Part shown: positions 11,701-23,938 of the stretch, piece by piece
How positions within the stretch are numbered: the first letter of the stretch is position 1
Layout of the letters: every line of letters begins with the position of its first letter
The notes under the pieces: generated by a model
The model's input: the letters and a program-made list of their open reading frames with translations, nothing else
Database searches by the model: none
What the model was told of the DNA's origin: nothing
Translations under genes and position numbers: made by a program
Assembly (NCBI RefSeq): GCF_018139145.2
Contig: NC_059471.1
Span: 98,272,914-98,336,913, forward strand
Length of the DNA: 64,000 nucleotides
From: Gymnogyps californianus
Taxonomy: Eukaryota; Chordata; Aves; Accipitriformes; Cathartidae
Direction: 5' to 3'

Positions 11701-13864
11701 CAAATCCTTTTATGGTTTAAAATATTCCCAAATTAACTTTGACAGGAAAAAGAGTCAAGGTGACCACACTATTTCATGGACAAACCTGCCCAGCGTGCCC
11801 ATCAACAATGTGGCAATGGCAGAGTGGAAATTCTCCAGCTAAGCTTTACAAGAGATTTACAGATTTGTTAATGTTAGATGAAATAAGCTCATCAACAGTG
11901 CTCAAGCCTAAAATATCCCTAGAGATGCTTTTAAAAGGCATAGAATTATACCAGGAAAAAATATTTAAAGTGTTACCAGGGTGCCTTTTTTTTTCCACCC
12001 AAGAAGATAGTCTTGATTTTCAGAGGCTCTGAAACACCTTAAAAATCATGATCACTCATAGAGTTTCTTGTGCAAATAGAGACAACCATAACTAGCTAGT
12101 GACTCTTCAACATTTAGCTGACACAGCTTTTTCCTTGTACTACAGAATTAAAAGGCAATTTTCTCCGATTGCTTCTCAGTCTTGTCATTTGATACATATG
12201 TGCACACATGTATGCACATGCATGTATATCAAAAAGACCTTACTGAAGTGACTTTTCAACAATAATTAGATCTACTGGAGATTTTCCCCAGCGTGGAACT
12301 GATGCTTGGAAAATACAGATGATCAACAGCAGGCTCTTTGCCAGTCTGACAAGACTGCCTGGACATACCATAACCTGCAGGTCAAATTTTGCCCTGGCTG
12401 ACACTCCACAACAGCCACAGAGCCAAACAATGGCAGGATACAATAAATTAAGAATGATGTGTATCCAATTATGCTTTCATTTCCCTTCTCTAGCAAATCA
12501 TTTTAAGAACAAGTAAAACACAACGACCACTTCTGTGTTCCCATCTTTCTGTTAAAAGCATTTTCCTGCTAGACACAATATTCTACTAGTAACTGTTGAG
12601 ACAACACCTGGCAAAAATTGTCTGGAGGTTCATTTTCCAGTGCTCTGAAGCAACTTAGAAGTCAGATGAATGCATTGGTCTTGACAGATCCCATGACAAG
12701 ACATATGGCTCATACCCTCTCATGTCACATTATGTGATCTGATGCAGGAGCAGGTTCGGGGACATTCCCATAGATCTGAGTCACCCAAGTCTTATGACCC
12801 ACAGCGAGGGTCAGGGCTGCAATAGCACCTTTCCTTTTCAATCTTCTCTTACAGTGTTGTGACTATGTAAATTCCCAGGACCATAACTTGAAAAAGGGAA
12901 ATGGAGAAAATGCAACATCATACTGAAAATAGGAGACAAAATCACGTCCTGCAGAACTTTTCTGGATGCTGGAACAGTCCAGTGCTGGCCTAGCTAATCC
13001 AAGATGCCTGTTCAGCTTAAAAGCATGTGGCTTTATCCATTAAAAAAAAAAAAGTTCCTTTTCCTCAAGGAATCCCTTCCATCTATGTCTCAAGTTCTGC
13101 TAAAATTGGGAATTTCTTGTTGACAACTGGTAGCCCTGAAGTGGGAAGGGGAAAAAGCTTCCATCTTGAGTCAAAGATGATTAAGTCTTGCGGAGTAGAG
13201 TCTTGTTAAAACTCAGAAGTTAGATCAGGTCCACCAAAAGGTTCACCAGTTTCCAGACCTCCAACATAGCCCTAGGTCACCAAGGAAGCCCTGAGAAAAT
13301 GGGCCCTAATGTAGTTTTGATTGGAAAGCAGTTGGTACCAACTTGCCCTGAGGCCACAGGTTGTTTTAAATTAACACAAAAATCAGGTTTGCGTCCTGGG
13401 AACTGACCCTGCTCCAAATCAAAGGAGATGTTATCCTAAGTGCATCCTGAATTACTTTTGAGAAGAAAGCTCCTACTGTAAATGCAAGCACGCTCAGAGC
13501 AGACACAGCACCAGGCAAGGCTACGTGAGTTATTGCACTTGGCCACGGATTTTGGCCTGAACCAGGACAAGTAATGAGCCTTTGTAGGGGTAGCAAGCAG
13601 GTGCCTTCTTCATGCTCACCTGGAACTTTAGTGAATTTGTGACTGGGGGTGGCACAGAGCAAGAATCAGGAGCATTAGTCTTTCATGTCTACTCCTTACC
13701 ATGTTGGACCAAGTTTACTGTAGAGTCTTGCAGACCCACTGATTTCAGTGAACAAGAACCTACCTATTGCGCAGAACTGAATTAAGCCTTTACATATCTC
13801 AGTTTAAGTGAATCCTTCTCCATCAGAAGCATTTATTTCAACTATTAATCTGACTAAAACTTAC
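5748..13864 (-). other. UMODL1: UMODL1 intron between EMI and WAP-like exons
   Basis: Intron of 8.1 kb, with phase 1 at both ends. It contains a GGGA/GATA simple repeat at 6000-6036. Several open frames lie in it, the longest being 150 codons on the minus strand at 6450-6902. None shows domain similarity, plausible flanking splice sites in phase, or repeat-protein hallmarks. No coding exon is supported. Confidence 0.65.
6000..6036. repeat. GGGA/GATA simple repeat
   Basis: Tandem GGGA units grade into GACA, GAGA and GATA units within the UMODL1 intron. This is a compound purine-rich microsatellite. Confidence 0.85.
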
Positions 13865-14107
13865 CTAAAGAGCAGTAGAGTCCAACTTGTTCATATCCTT
13901 CACAGCAATCTGTAAGAGTAATGGTTTCAGGGACTTCAACAGTACGATACTGCGTTTTATAGTACGTCCGGGGACACACCATCCATGGTATCCATCCTCC
14001 ACAGGAAGTGCTTTTCTCATAGGACTTTTGGTAGGCAACCATTTTAAACACATTTTTGGTCAGACTATAGTTGCACAGATGGTACCCTAGCAAAGAGAGG
14101 CCTTTTT
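13865..14107 (-). CDS. UMODL1: UMODL1 exon 2: EMI domain
   Basis: Minus-strand exon of 243 nt (phase 1 to 1). It follows a long pyrimidine tract ending in AG at 14109-14108 and ends at the donor GTAAGT. It encodes an EMI domain, a small cysteine-rich module for protein-protein contacts near the N-terminus of extracellular proteins. Visible hallmarks are KGLSLLGYHLC at the start, the central SCGGWIPWMVCP core, the RTVEVPE strand and the terminal CCEGYEQ motif followed by GLYC. Six cysteines are present. It matches the EMI domain of UMODL1 through most of its length as I recall the human protein, with no frameshift or stop. Confidence 0.92.
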
Positions 14108-17100
14108 CTAGGGAGGGGGGAGGAAAAAAAAAAGGAAAGGAAGGGATCAGCACTAACTTGTCACCCAGAGCATAAGTTCCCTGCAGTATCTAGTTAAAAA
14201 TACTGTTATGAGAAAGCAGTGACAGAACCAACACAAGTGAATGATTTCCAGGAAGGCTGATGTTAGGAAGAACATCACTTCAGTAAATGGACAGAAGAAA
14301 GAATTAGTAGTGACTGCTTGTCATAGGCATCACTTCAGTCATAAAAGGATGCAGATTGGCAAAAAATTCAGAGAGCTCTCAGTGCCTTCAGGCGCAAAGC
14401 AGAAAAAGGGCAATTTAGGTCAAGTAGGTATAAAGGAAATTAATATATGTTAATAGAAATTAACAGTAGAAGCAGAATAGGCACTTCCAGGGCAGAGTCA
14501 TCCAAGTACTTCAGATGTCCACTCCAGGCTCATGCTGCCAAAGTGTTCATCTTTCTCCACTGACTATAAAGGGAACGAAGGGCGAGGAACTCATAGGCAG
14601 ATGAGTCACAGTAGATGTCTGGAATAAGACACCCTTCAGACATTGCCCTAGGCTAAAACTGGGTACTCATATATCATTGGGAAGGACTTTCAGGTATCTG
14701 ACACAAAAGGTATTCCTGGTGCTCCTATGTTGCTTATCTGCATTTGTAGCAGACCATATTAGACCAGGCCCTGTGAGAGCTGCAGTGGTTCATTGACTTC
14801 AGTATAAATGAAGTCAGTGATAAAGTTCATTCACTACATAATTTCACACAGGTCTGGGAATAGGACTCAGTTTCTGGAGTTCTGAAACCAGTCATGATGA
14901 GGAGCAAACTTGTTACATGCTTTACTTACAACTGAAATACTTGAGCAGGAGCAGGAAAAAAAAAACCCAAACAACACAAAGAAACCCAGACAACAACAAC
15001 TGCAACAAAACCAGATGGAGTTTAAGAATTAGCAGTAAGCAACCTACAATCATGTCACAGACATCAGGCTGTCTCCTAATGAGATGTTATAGAAGCCAGC
15101 GGGGCTGAGTCACCCTGTGTCCCATTTGGGAAATAAATGGGATAGAATTAAAATGCCTGTATCATCCTTCAGACAAAGCAAAAGAAGCTTGAATAAAGAT
15201 AAATATGAATTAGCTGCAGAGATTCAAGTATGGCAGGATTGTTATTTCTGAGAGCTCTGAGGGGACCAGGGCCAGTCAACAGACAGACTGAAGCTAACAC
15301 AGTATACACAACAGGTATACAATTACAATATTTACAGCTTATCTTATTTGTACAACTTACCTCTTGCCTGAAAAGATGAAACATGTAAAAACAATTCAAG
15401 AAAAAAAGAATTGTCAGGTTCTTAGGAATCATGCGCTTTTATCATGTTTAACTTTCCAGCTAAACAAAAGATACATGTGCAATTTGAACAGGCCTGGTAA
15501 AAAAGCTTTGAACAGGATGATCCATTTGTAGTGCAAGGACAGTCCAGAAGAAAACATGGCCACAATACATCCCTCAAGCTAGCTCAACAAAGTCACTCAG
15601 AAGGTCTTCCTCCAGCCCTAATCCTAGCCACTGCTCAAATAAGAACAGCCTGAAAGAAATCCCCTGCCTTAGATGTTCAAAAGGCCATGAAGAAAAACGG
15701 ATTTGCTTGGTGCAATTCCCAAACAGAGGCACAGACACCTCCCTGCGGAGAAGGGCACTTTGGAAGAGCAGAAGGAAGGAGAGGGGGCTGGGACTGACCA
15801 CGGACCATCCCCCAACATAAATAACTCGCATCTGACCAGACCGAGGGAGAGCATCGGGCCCCTGGGAGTCCAGCCCTGCTCTGCCTAACCCATCTGTGCC
15901 TTCCTCCTGCAGCGAAAGGCAGAGTTTGATGCCAGGGCGTGCTACAGAGAGCGTGTGTGAGAGCAAGAGACCTCCCAGCAGGCTCCAGGGAGCCCTGTGC
16001 TGCTGCGTAGAGCAGGTCAGCAGGAAAATATCGAGAGTAAGGGCATATCTGGAAATCCCACTCCCTGCTTCTTCCTTCTCCCCAGCCTCAAGCAGGGCAC
16101 CTCTGTGTCCGGTCCCTGAAGCTAGCTCCAGAGACGGCAGCTGAAAGGTCTTCACGTCCCTAAAAAGCAGCAGGGCTGTTCTTTATCCTTAAGAAGAGAG
16201 TGAAAGGAGGTGGTCATGAGGGGCAGGAAGGAAGACACCCAGCCTGTCTCAAGCTGAGGGGCTGAAACCCACACCCTGCCTGACCCAGGCGAGGACCCCA
16301 ATGGCCAAGATGGAGGTCTGGCCAGGACCATGAAAGCCCGTACCCAGCTGTGGCACATAGGTGGCTGTGCAGGAGGGGAGCTGAAGGTGAAGTGAGCCAG
16401 AGAAAGTAAGGTGGCCTCCCTCCCCTGGTTAACTTTAGGACATCCCTCCGGGAGAGGGGAAAAGAGAACAAATGTGGGTTCTGGAGCAGAAGTCAGAGAT
16501 CAAGGGCTGCTTTTTATCCAATGCATTTGATTGATTACCACTTCACATCAGGCACAAGTGCCTTACAAGAAACAGGTAGCTGTCATTGCATTTTGTAAAG
16601 CATTCCCCTGCCATGTGTTAAGAATGCTCCAAGAATACCTACCCCAGCAAATGCTTCTAGGCATGTAGGCATGGGAAAGAAAAGAAAAAGATCTTGTTTC
16701 AGCTTTTGTTTTTCATTAGTTTGGGACCTGAATGGCTAAATACTCAAAGTGGAATGGAAAGAATACCTAAATCATTTTGGATCTAGCCTTTATCTGGAGA
16801 AAGTGTACAAACATCTGTTGGTGATCAGGGAAGATGGGAGGAGCAGGACAAATTTTGTTCTATGAAAACGAGAAAAATAAACTATTGTTTTAAGCAATCA
16901 TACTGTTATAGTACAACATTATGTTAGAGGAGGGTAGGGCAGATAAGGAAGAAGAGTTCAGCCTGGTTCCTCGTCACTATGATCCCTCCACTTCTCCAGA
17001 GCTCATGTATTAGCATGGCTAGAGCAAAGCAGGGACTGGAACAGAACAACCGAGTAAGGAGAGCACTGAAGACTCATGTTGTCCGTGCAGAGCTGAGGCT

Positions 17101-18960
17101 GCAGCAAGGATGTAGCACTGGAAAGCTAAAAATTCCAGAGTCAGCTGAGCTCGCTTAGGCTCTACAGCAATGTGCAACATAAATACAGGTATGAAACTGA
17201 GAATAAAATGGTGTAGAATTAGACACAGTTTATAATTAGAAGCTACAGCTGTCAGCAGATATGAAATCATATTGCATACTTAAACATTGATACTAGATAT
17301 AGAATGAGGCTGCCAAAGCCAAAAGAGAAGGTCTGAGATATGGCTATGGTGGTACAGAAAGATACCCTCGCTGGAAGAGGTTAGACCGAAGGTGACAGGG
17401 AAAGGTGCGGCACCACCAACCTTACCATCATCCCTCACTTCCATACAGTTTAAAACAAGCTTTGACACTCACAGAGTTCAATTATTTGCTGACAGCAGTT
17501 TCCTGCTGAGCAATGATGTGGCTTAGATCAATTTGGGCTCTTTAGCAAATTGGCTTTCTGTTCTCATTACCCCCATCTATAGGATTATGGCACTACCAAA
17601 TGGAATTAAAATGCACTGGCTGTTGTTTCCAGCAACACCAAGCTGAAGTCAATCACAAAGCAGAAGGCGGCAGTCACTTGACATTAGTAGGGCTACGTTA
17701 CGCCTATCTTCTATGGACTTTAGGTTTTCCTCTTAGCAACCACCAGCTTTCAGCACTGTCAGGGAAAGTATAAATTTTATTTTGTTAAGCAAGAGCAGAA
17801 ACAATTAAAGCAAATACTTTATTAATAGAAACAAATACAGAGAGGAAAGGCTGAAAGGAACGTCTGTGTAGGAGCAGGCTGCTTACAGCTCAAGGTCAAA
17901 CCCAGATCAGAACTGAGAGCATGATCAACAAATCAGCAATAAAAAATGCTTGATAGCATTTATGCCACAGACTTAGCTGCAATTCTGGAAACTTCACTGC
18001 TCAAGTGCCAGAAAAGCCACTGTGAGCTGGGATCTGCAAAATCTTTTCTCACTGGAGAACAGCAAGAGCCAAAGACAAGCCACTTTCTTGTCTTGACGTA
18101 ACCTTATAAGTAATCTGTTGGAACAGGTTCACAGAGGGCAGATTCAAACTCAGCTTTAAAAGGCGAAGGCTCCGAAACATGAAGAAAAATGGATTAAGGG
18201 CTCGATTTTTCTGGGTATTCCAAATTCTTTTCAAAGTCAACACCATTGACTTCAAATGGCACTAGAATGGGAGTTCTGCTGACCTCCAATCTGTAGAAAC
18301 CTCTTTTTCAGCTGTGACTTTGACAGAATAACACAAAAGTCTGCAAGGCTTTAAGAAATATGGTTTGTATTTTAACTGGGACTTGCAAAACCACTTAAGT
18401 AAAAAAATGCAACAAAAAGCAGCCAAAAAGCACGATCTTTTCTCATCTAAATAAATCAAACTAGAAATTAAGAGCAAATTAGGATTTAATTTAGCAGTTA
18501 CAACCTAGTAATTGGGTCAGGTTTTTCCAAATTACAGCCCATACCACAGATGAAAGTTAAACATGTCTTCTGCAGCTTCATTTTATGCATCTCCAGGAAT
18601 TTGCCAGGCACATTACTACAGAATTTCCTCCAAAAGTTTATTTTAAAGACAATTTTCATAAAAATTTGCACATTACTGAACACAAAGCAGCAATCCTACT
18701 CATTCATTTCTGGCACAAAGGAAATGACAAGGCTTTTGCCTGGGGATGAAGCGTTGGGGACAAAGGTTGTATTTTGGCTTGGTTAGATTTCGTTTGTTTA
18801 ATTATCAACAGAGGATTCTTAAATGGTCACTGAGACATTGCCAGTTCTCTGGGGAGTGACCACCTTGGCCAGTTTATTTCAAATAAAGAGATATACCACA
18901 TCCAAACTAAGCCTGCCTACATAACAGCCGTGGTCCTCTGACGAGGTTTGCATCACTCAC
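14108..18960 (-). other. UMODL1: UMODL1 first intron
   Basis: Intron of 4.85 kb from the signal-peptide exon donor (GTGAGT) to the EMI exon acceptor. It contains an imperfect stem-loop at 14790-14820 and a related TTGACTTCA-type fragment at about 18251-18267, which look like remnants of an old dispersed repeat. An open frame of 193 codons at 15574-16155 (minus) has no recognisable domain. No other exon is supported. Confidence 0.6.
14790..14820. repeat. Imperfect inverted repeat, remnant of an old dispersed element
   Basis: Arms at 14790-14801 (TCATTGACTTCA) and 14809-14820 match at 11 of 12 positions around a 7-nt loop. The TTGACTTCA phrase is common in ancient archosaur interspersed repeats. 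Similar words occur at about 13737-13752 and 18251-18267, and possibly in reverse near 45980. The family assignment is inference. Confidence 0.4.
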
Positions 18961-19036
18961 CTGTAATTTCATTTCCCCTTCCCTGCCGTGTGGCTGCCCA
19001 GAGGACGAGAACAGAAATAAGAGTGATCCTGGCCAT
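18961..19036 (-). CDS. UMODL1: UMODL1 exon 1: start codon and signal peptide
   Basis: Reading on the minus strand from the ATG at 19036-19034, the exon encodes 25 codons plus one base. The peptide begins MARITLISVLVLW and continues AATRQGRGNEIT, a typical short basic start, hydrophobic core and small-residue cleavage region. This fits secretion of a type I membrane protein. The start has a good Kozak context (A at -3, G at +4). The exon ends at 18961 with a consensus donor GTGAGT. The leftover G joins AA of the EMI exon to make Glu, giving ITEKGLSLLGY across the junction, close to the human protein as I recall it. The 5'UTR limit and transcription start are not visible. An A-rich TATA-like stretch lies on the minus strand near 19142-19149, but it is weak. 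Confidence 0.85.
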
Positions 19037-19899
19037 TGTATCGCCCATCCTGGATAAGCCCTTCTTATCACTTCGTTTCCAGGGTGGTAGAGCTTGATCG
19101 TCCTTACATGTAAGCTTTTGGAATAGGGGAAAAGGTGCTCTGTTTTTTTACCTCTTGCAGGTGGGTGATAACTACTGGCAACAGAAACAAAGAGGCTCCA
19201 GGGGGAATTTTGCCGGTTCTCTCTCCTTCGCACTCTCCCTGGGGAACCTGCCTCTTCTGCCTGCTCAGCTTGGCTCCCTCCCCACCTGACTTTGAGAAAA
19301 AGGCATTTCAAAATTGGTGGTTTAGTCCATGTTTATCCTTCTGAGCACTTATTCTCTCTCGCATCTTGACCTCCTGACAGCTAGGAGCCAGATTTACATA
19401 CCTTGCGTGTCAGGTATATGTATCTTGAATTTCGTTTCTGTCTGCACATCAGGTGATACTGTTTTGTAGGTCTTTAATTCTGTACCTTGAAAACAAACTA
19501 AGAGTAAAAGCAAATGTCTATGTCAATGTTTTTTCCTGAATTGAAGCTGTTTCACTAGCTGCTCTCATTCTGCTCCTCGTTTCATTGCAATTTCAGCATC
19601 ACATAAACCAGAGCAAAGCTAGGCAAACAAGAACCTTATTAGGCAGGGCATGAATCAGGAGATTTGAGAAATCAAAATCCCTTTCTTTTCATTGTGTAAA
19701 TCATGAAGGCATGTTTCCAAGATAGACGTGCCTGCAGCTTTACAACACAGGACAGTATGTTCAGTGCAATATCACTTGGCTCATGCAAAGAAAAGGAGTA
19801 AGCACAATGTGATATTTTATGAGGAGCTGACACTGAAGTATGGAAAATCACAGGTACAGTTCTTGGAGCTGAGGCAATATGTTCAGCACTTAAATACAT
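19037..19899 (-). promoter_or_regulatory. UMODL1: Probable UMODL1 promoter / 5'UTR region
   Basis: This is the stretch immediately upstream of the UMODL1 start codon, up to an LTR. It is not CpG-rich, as expected for a tissue-restricted gene. No convincing TATA box or initiator can be fixed. The best candidate is an A-rich TATA-like stretch near 19142-19149 on the minus strand, about 110 bp upstream of the ATG. The promoter role is inferred from position only. Confidence 0.35.
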
Positions 19900-20482
19900 T
19901 GTCGTGGTTTAACCCCAGCCAGCAACTAAGCACCACGCAGCTGCTCGCTTACTCCCCCACCACCCCTGGGATGGGGGAGAGAATCAGGAAAAAAAAACCT
20001 CGTGAGTTGAGATAAAGACAGTTTAATAGGACAGAAAGGAAGGAAAAACAATGATAATGATAATAATAATATGACAATAGTAATACTAAAAGAATTAAAC
20101 TATACAAAGCAAGTGGTGCACAATGCAATTGCTCACCACTCTTTGACCGATGCCCAGTTAGTTCCCGAGCCGTGATCCGCCCCTCCCAGCCAGCTCCCCC
20201 AGTTTATATACTGGGCATGATGTCATATGGTATGGAATAGCTCTTTGGACAGCTTGGGTCAGCTGTCCTGGCGGTGTCCCCTCCCAGCTTCTTGTGCCCC
20301 TCCAGCCTTCTTGCTGGCTGGCCATGAGGAGCTGAAAAATCCTTGACTTAGTATAAACACTACTTAGCAACAACTAAAAACATCAGTGTGTTATCAACAT
20401 TATTTTCCTACTAAATCCAAAACACAGCACTATACCAGCTACTAGGAAGAAAATTAACTCTGTCCTAGCCGAAACCAGGACA
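19900..20482 (-). mobile_element. Solo LTR of an avian endogenous retrovirus (ERVL-type), minus orientation
   Basis: The plus strand shows TGTCGTGGTTTAACC at one end and CGAAACCAGGACA at the other, the reverse of an LTR with TG...CA ends. Read on the minus strand it has a U3 region, a TATATAAA box (20220-20213), an ATTAAA poly(A) signal (20027-20022) and the terminus ACCACGACA. The flanks TACAT and TACCT look like a 5-bp target duplication with one mismatch, the size expected for ERVL-type elements. No internal retroviral genes are attached, so it is a solo LTR. It is of the same family as the LTR at 51559-51979 but about 160 bp longer in U3. A CRE-like site survives only as TGATGTCA (20228-20235). 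It points towards UMODL1, 0.86 kb from that gene's start codon. Confidence 0.88.
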
Positions 20483-21144
20483 TACCTATTACAGTATTGT
20501 AGACAATTTCATGTGGATGAAAGGGCCAGAGGCAAGGGAGCTGGAACCACAAACTCTCTCATTTGTGTATGTTCAGAATATCAGTAATATTGCTTCTGTA
20601 AAACACTGTTGGGCAATCACCGTGTTGGCACTCACAAAGTAGGAGAGCTGGGGCCCTGGAGAACATGCGGGGCCAACAGGGGAGTCGCAGGATGGTTCAG
20701 ATCCTCTGGCAGAGGGCAGAGCCAGAGCTCCGTGTAGTGTCGAGGCACTTGTGAGCTGTTCTTTTGGCTTGGAAAATAAAATACCAAGCTCATCAGGAAA
20801 AGAAAAAAAGAAAGAAGATGAAAAAAAAAAGGAAAATTAAGGCTTGCCCAGACTTCAATTGGAAAATGTTTTTGCAGAAAATGGGCAAATGGGTAGAGGA
20901 GAACATTTCAAAAAAAAAAAACCAAACAAACAAAAAACAAAATATATTTTGGTTTGGAAACATTTCTGCTACGTCGAAGGAGAATGTGTACCTTAGCACC
21001 CCTTCTCCTGCACGCACCAGGATGTCTAGTCAGGCTGTATCCCCAGGTGCACCATTTACATCTCCTATCAGCACAGCGAGGCAACAGGCAGACCCTGGCT
21101 GTAGGCTGTACAGAGGATGCCATCTGACTTAAAAACCCCACTAA

Positions 21145-21167
21145 TAAAAAAAAAAAAAAAAAAAAAA
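21145..21167. repeat. Poly(A) tract
   Basis: A run of about 22 adenines, with a T-rich run at about 21223-21237 on the same strand some 55 bp later. The pair could form an A:T hairpin. The A tract could be the tail of a decayed retrocopy, but no source sequence is recognisable. Confidence 0.8.
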
Positions 21168-23924
21168 GGACTTGAGTCAGTGAAATTCAATTTGCAAATA
21201 GAAATATCTCTCTTCATGATCTATTTTTTTTTTTTTCCAACAGTCTAAATTTTCTGGAAAAAATATCTTGATTGAAATTTTTCAGCTAGCACTCACAGAA
21301 AAGATCTTCAGCCCTTAGAAATTACTTGGCACCTTCTGTAAGAAGTGTATTCAAATTCAAATATAGGTAATGCCAGACTGGCATCTGAATTGGATTGCAT
21401 CTGGGGTCTCCCACTTACAATCCTAAATTGCTGGATAGGGTGCCATATGTCTTAAACAGTTGCTGCCTCCCAGAGTTAGCTATAAAACAAATGTCATCAT
21501 CTTCACCGCTGAAGACTTCTAGGACTGAAGTATGATCCTCCAAATTGCAGTAGAGGACTAACATCCCTGTTCTAAAAGACATAAGTATACATGCTCATCT
21601 TTAGGACTATTAAAAAACATGGATAAAACTTTGCTTATTTCCAGCTCAGTCTTATGGCTGGCAGCTGTAGCAGGCTTATGTTCAGGGTGAGGCAACTAAC
21701 AGCGAGTTGCAACTTTATTGCAATAGTGAATGAAACGGTTCCTAAATACATAATATGCAGAACCCCCTTGTCAAACAAGACTGTAAGTAAAGTCAGTGGG
21801 TGTTTAATCTAAACAAGAAATGGATACAGAAGTCATGTATTTCAGGATTTACCTTGTAATTTGCAAATTCTTTGAGGTTCTGATTCATATCTGTATTATT
21901 TCTTCAGTTACAATCATTTAGGCACACAGCAACTTACTTTTTAGCAATGCAGATACTGGAAGAGACCACTCAGGCAATCAAGCATGCATCCTATGTCCTG
22001 TACAACCATTTTCACATCTTCCAGACATATTCTTGCACTGTGTTAACTTCAGTAAGTTTAAGATGATGCCCTGCATCCCAGGCAGTAGCACGTGCTCTTC
22101 ATATCACTGCAGTTGCTGTAATGAGTTGCACTTACTCAACACAAGTCAATACAGTCTCCTGCAGGGAAACTAGATAGATTCATTGATCATTTTGGAAAAC
22201 TGACCATCTGTACATGCATGGCTGATTACATACAATTACATTTTTATTAACCATTGGTGTATTTCAAAGATAAATTTTTGGTCTTTTTTCCCTTATTCCT
22301 TTCAACCAGGCATTATCTTAGGACTCCAGCACAAAATTTGCTCACTCGTGCTTTGGTGGTGAGGAAGATCAATGGAGAGAGGAACAGAGAAGGAGATGTT
22401 TAGTGGAATAAAAGCCTTGGCTGTGTGGTGCTGGTGAGTGAGCTGGACTCCACTCTGGAAGGAGCTCATCACAGTCCTCCTGGCTCAGTCACCTGGAGCT
22501 GATCAGTTCTCCTGGCTCTGTTGTTTACATTTTCTGCAGTTACATTTGTAATGTCTGAATTGGTCTAAAGTATGCAATTTATACAGAGAAGGGCTGTGCC
22601 AATAAAAGCTATGTCAAAATCCAGTCATGGATAATTTTACAGGATCAAGAAGCAGATTTTTAGAGATGGGATTTGACTCTCCTAGACTGTACTATCAGTA
22701 ATTGGAATATTGTGGCTGACAGCAGGCTTTCTCATCACACTTTTTAGGCATTTATTTCTTTAGACGGATTCACTTTTGATTTAATTAGTCACTTAGAAGA
22801 TCCTGATCTTCTTTAGGCTAGGAGTTTGACACAGGAAGGTCAGCTGCTGGAACATTTCTTTTTGCTTTGCATTATTTTGTCTATGAAGTAATCACTATTT
22901 CAGATGCCCAAAATGGTCATGACGTTTCAAGACAGACTGGTTTGCATGCAGGAAACAGGACCATGCATTTGGGCTCCACGGGAATCTAACAAAAGCTGTT
23001 CTGTGCTACAGAAGCCAGCACGCCTTCCCGTAGATGGATAGGACCTAAAGCTTGAGAACCATTAAATCATTTAACCTGACCTCTCAAAATCAGCTGTCAG
23101 TAAATTTCTCTCAGATACCTCTTCCAGACTCCCACCGTTTCAATCTGATTACAGCCTGTCAGTCTGAGAAAGCCCAGACTATGGCCACAGCAGACTGTGG
23201 GAATGAATGGAGGTGCCACCAGTCCTGAGGATCTCACAGTGGAAATAAACTGATCTAGGTCAGGAACGCAAAGGCTAAACCATGCTGCTAGCTGCCAGCG
23301 AAGGTGACAAGAAGTTCAGATGAGACCCGATTTCCATCTGATTTCTGCCCCACGATTGCGTCCCCTGGTGCCTGTGACTCCCAGTGAATTTTGTCTCATC
23401 GTCAGGGCAGTCTTAAAAACTGCCCCTGCTGTGACATTTCAGATGTTTAGTAAGGGTTGAGCTCAAACCAGTCTCTCCCTTAGTGGGGCATTGCTAAGGT
23501 TTCTTTCCTCTTCTCCATTCCTGATTTGGCGAAGCCTGCAGAAACTTAATTGCCTTTGAGCCTGCAGCTGATCTGTCAAAACTGGCTTAAATCGGTCAGC
23601 AAGGCCAAAAGGTGTTAGAAGAGAGGAACAGGCTGACTTAGCCAGAAGTAACCTTTTTGCAGCTAAAGACAAAACAAAATAAATCACTCCTGCCATCACG
23701 ATACAAACTTATTCCAGCTTCTGAAAATCAATACATATAATGGACACCTTAATGCCTACTCCCTACAGAGAACTGAACTTCTCAGAAACTTTAACTATTC
23801 AGCTCTCGAAGTTAAAATGCTAGTCCATGATTCCAGGGACTTGAATTCCCTGCCCCTGCCACGGACCTCTTGTGCAACCACAAGCAAGTCACACAGGTCA
23901 AAGCTGCCACTGCAATGAACTCAT

Positions 23925-23938
23925 GGGGGGGGGGGGGG
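23925..23938. repeat. Poly(G) tract
   Basis: Fourteen consecutive G residues in intergenic DNA, a mononucleotide repeat that is likely to be variable in length or prone to sequencing error. Confidence 0.9.

Larger units (their letters stand above)
1..19036 (-). other. UMODL1: UMODL1 gene, 5' part (partial, runs off left edge)
   Basis: Overall gene span on the minus strand from the start codon at 19036 to the left edge. Six exons with matching phases (1,1,1,0,1,1 at successive junctions) give about 307 codons in the order signal peptide, EMI, WAP-like, SEA-like, EGF. From knowledge of the family this is the N-terminal order of UMODL1 (olfactorin), a single-pass membrane glycoprotein with a C-terminal ZP domain, reported in olfactory and vomeronasal sensory neurons. 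The FN3, later SEA and EGF modules, ZP domain and transmembrane segment are not found here. Head-to-head placement with ZBTB21 supports orthology. The introns are 0.4 to 8.1 kb. Confidence 0.88.

Noticed and set aside
15574..16155. Minus-strand open frame of 193 codons in UMODL1 intron 1
   Set aside because: It is the longest unassigned frame but lies in GC-richer intronic DNA. The translation is low in motif content, Leu/Ser/Gly-rich and matches no family I know.
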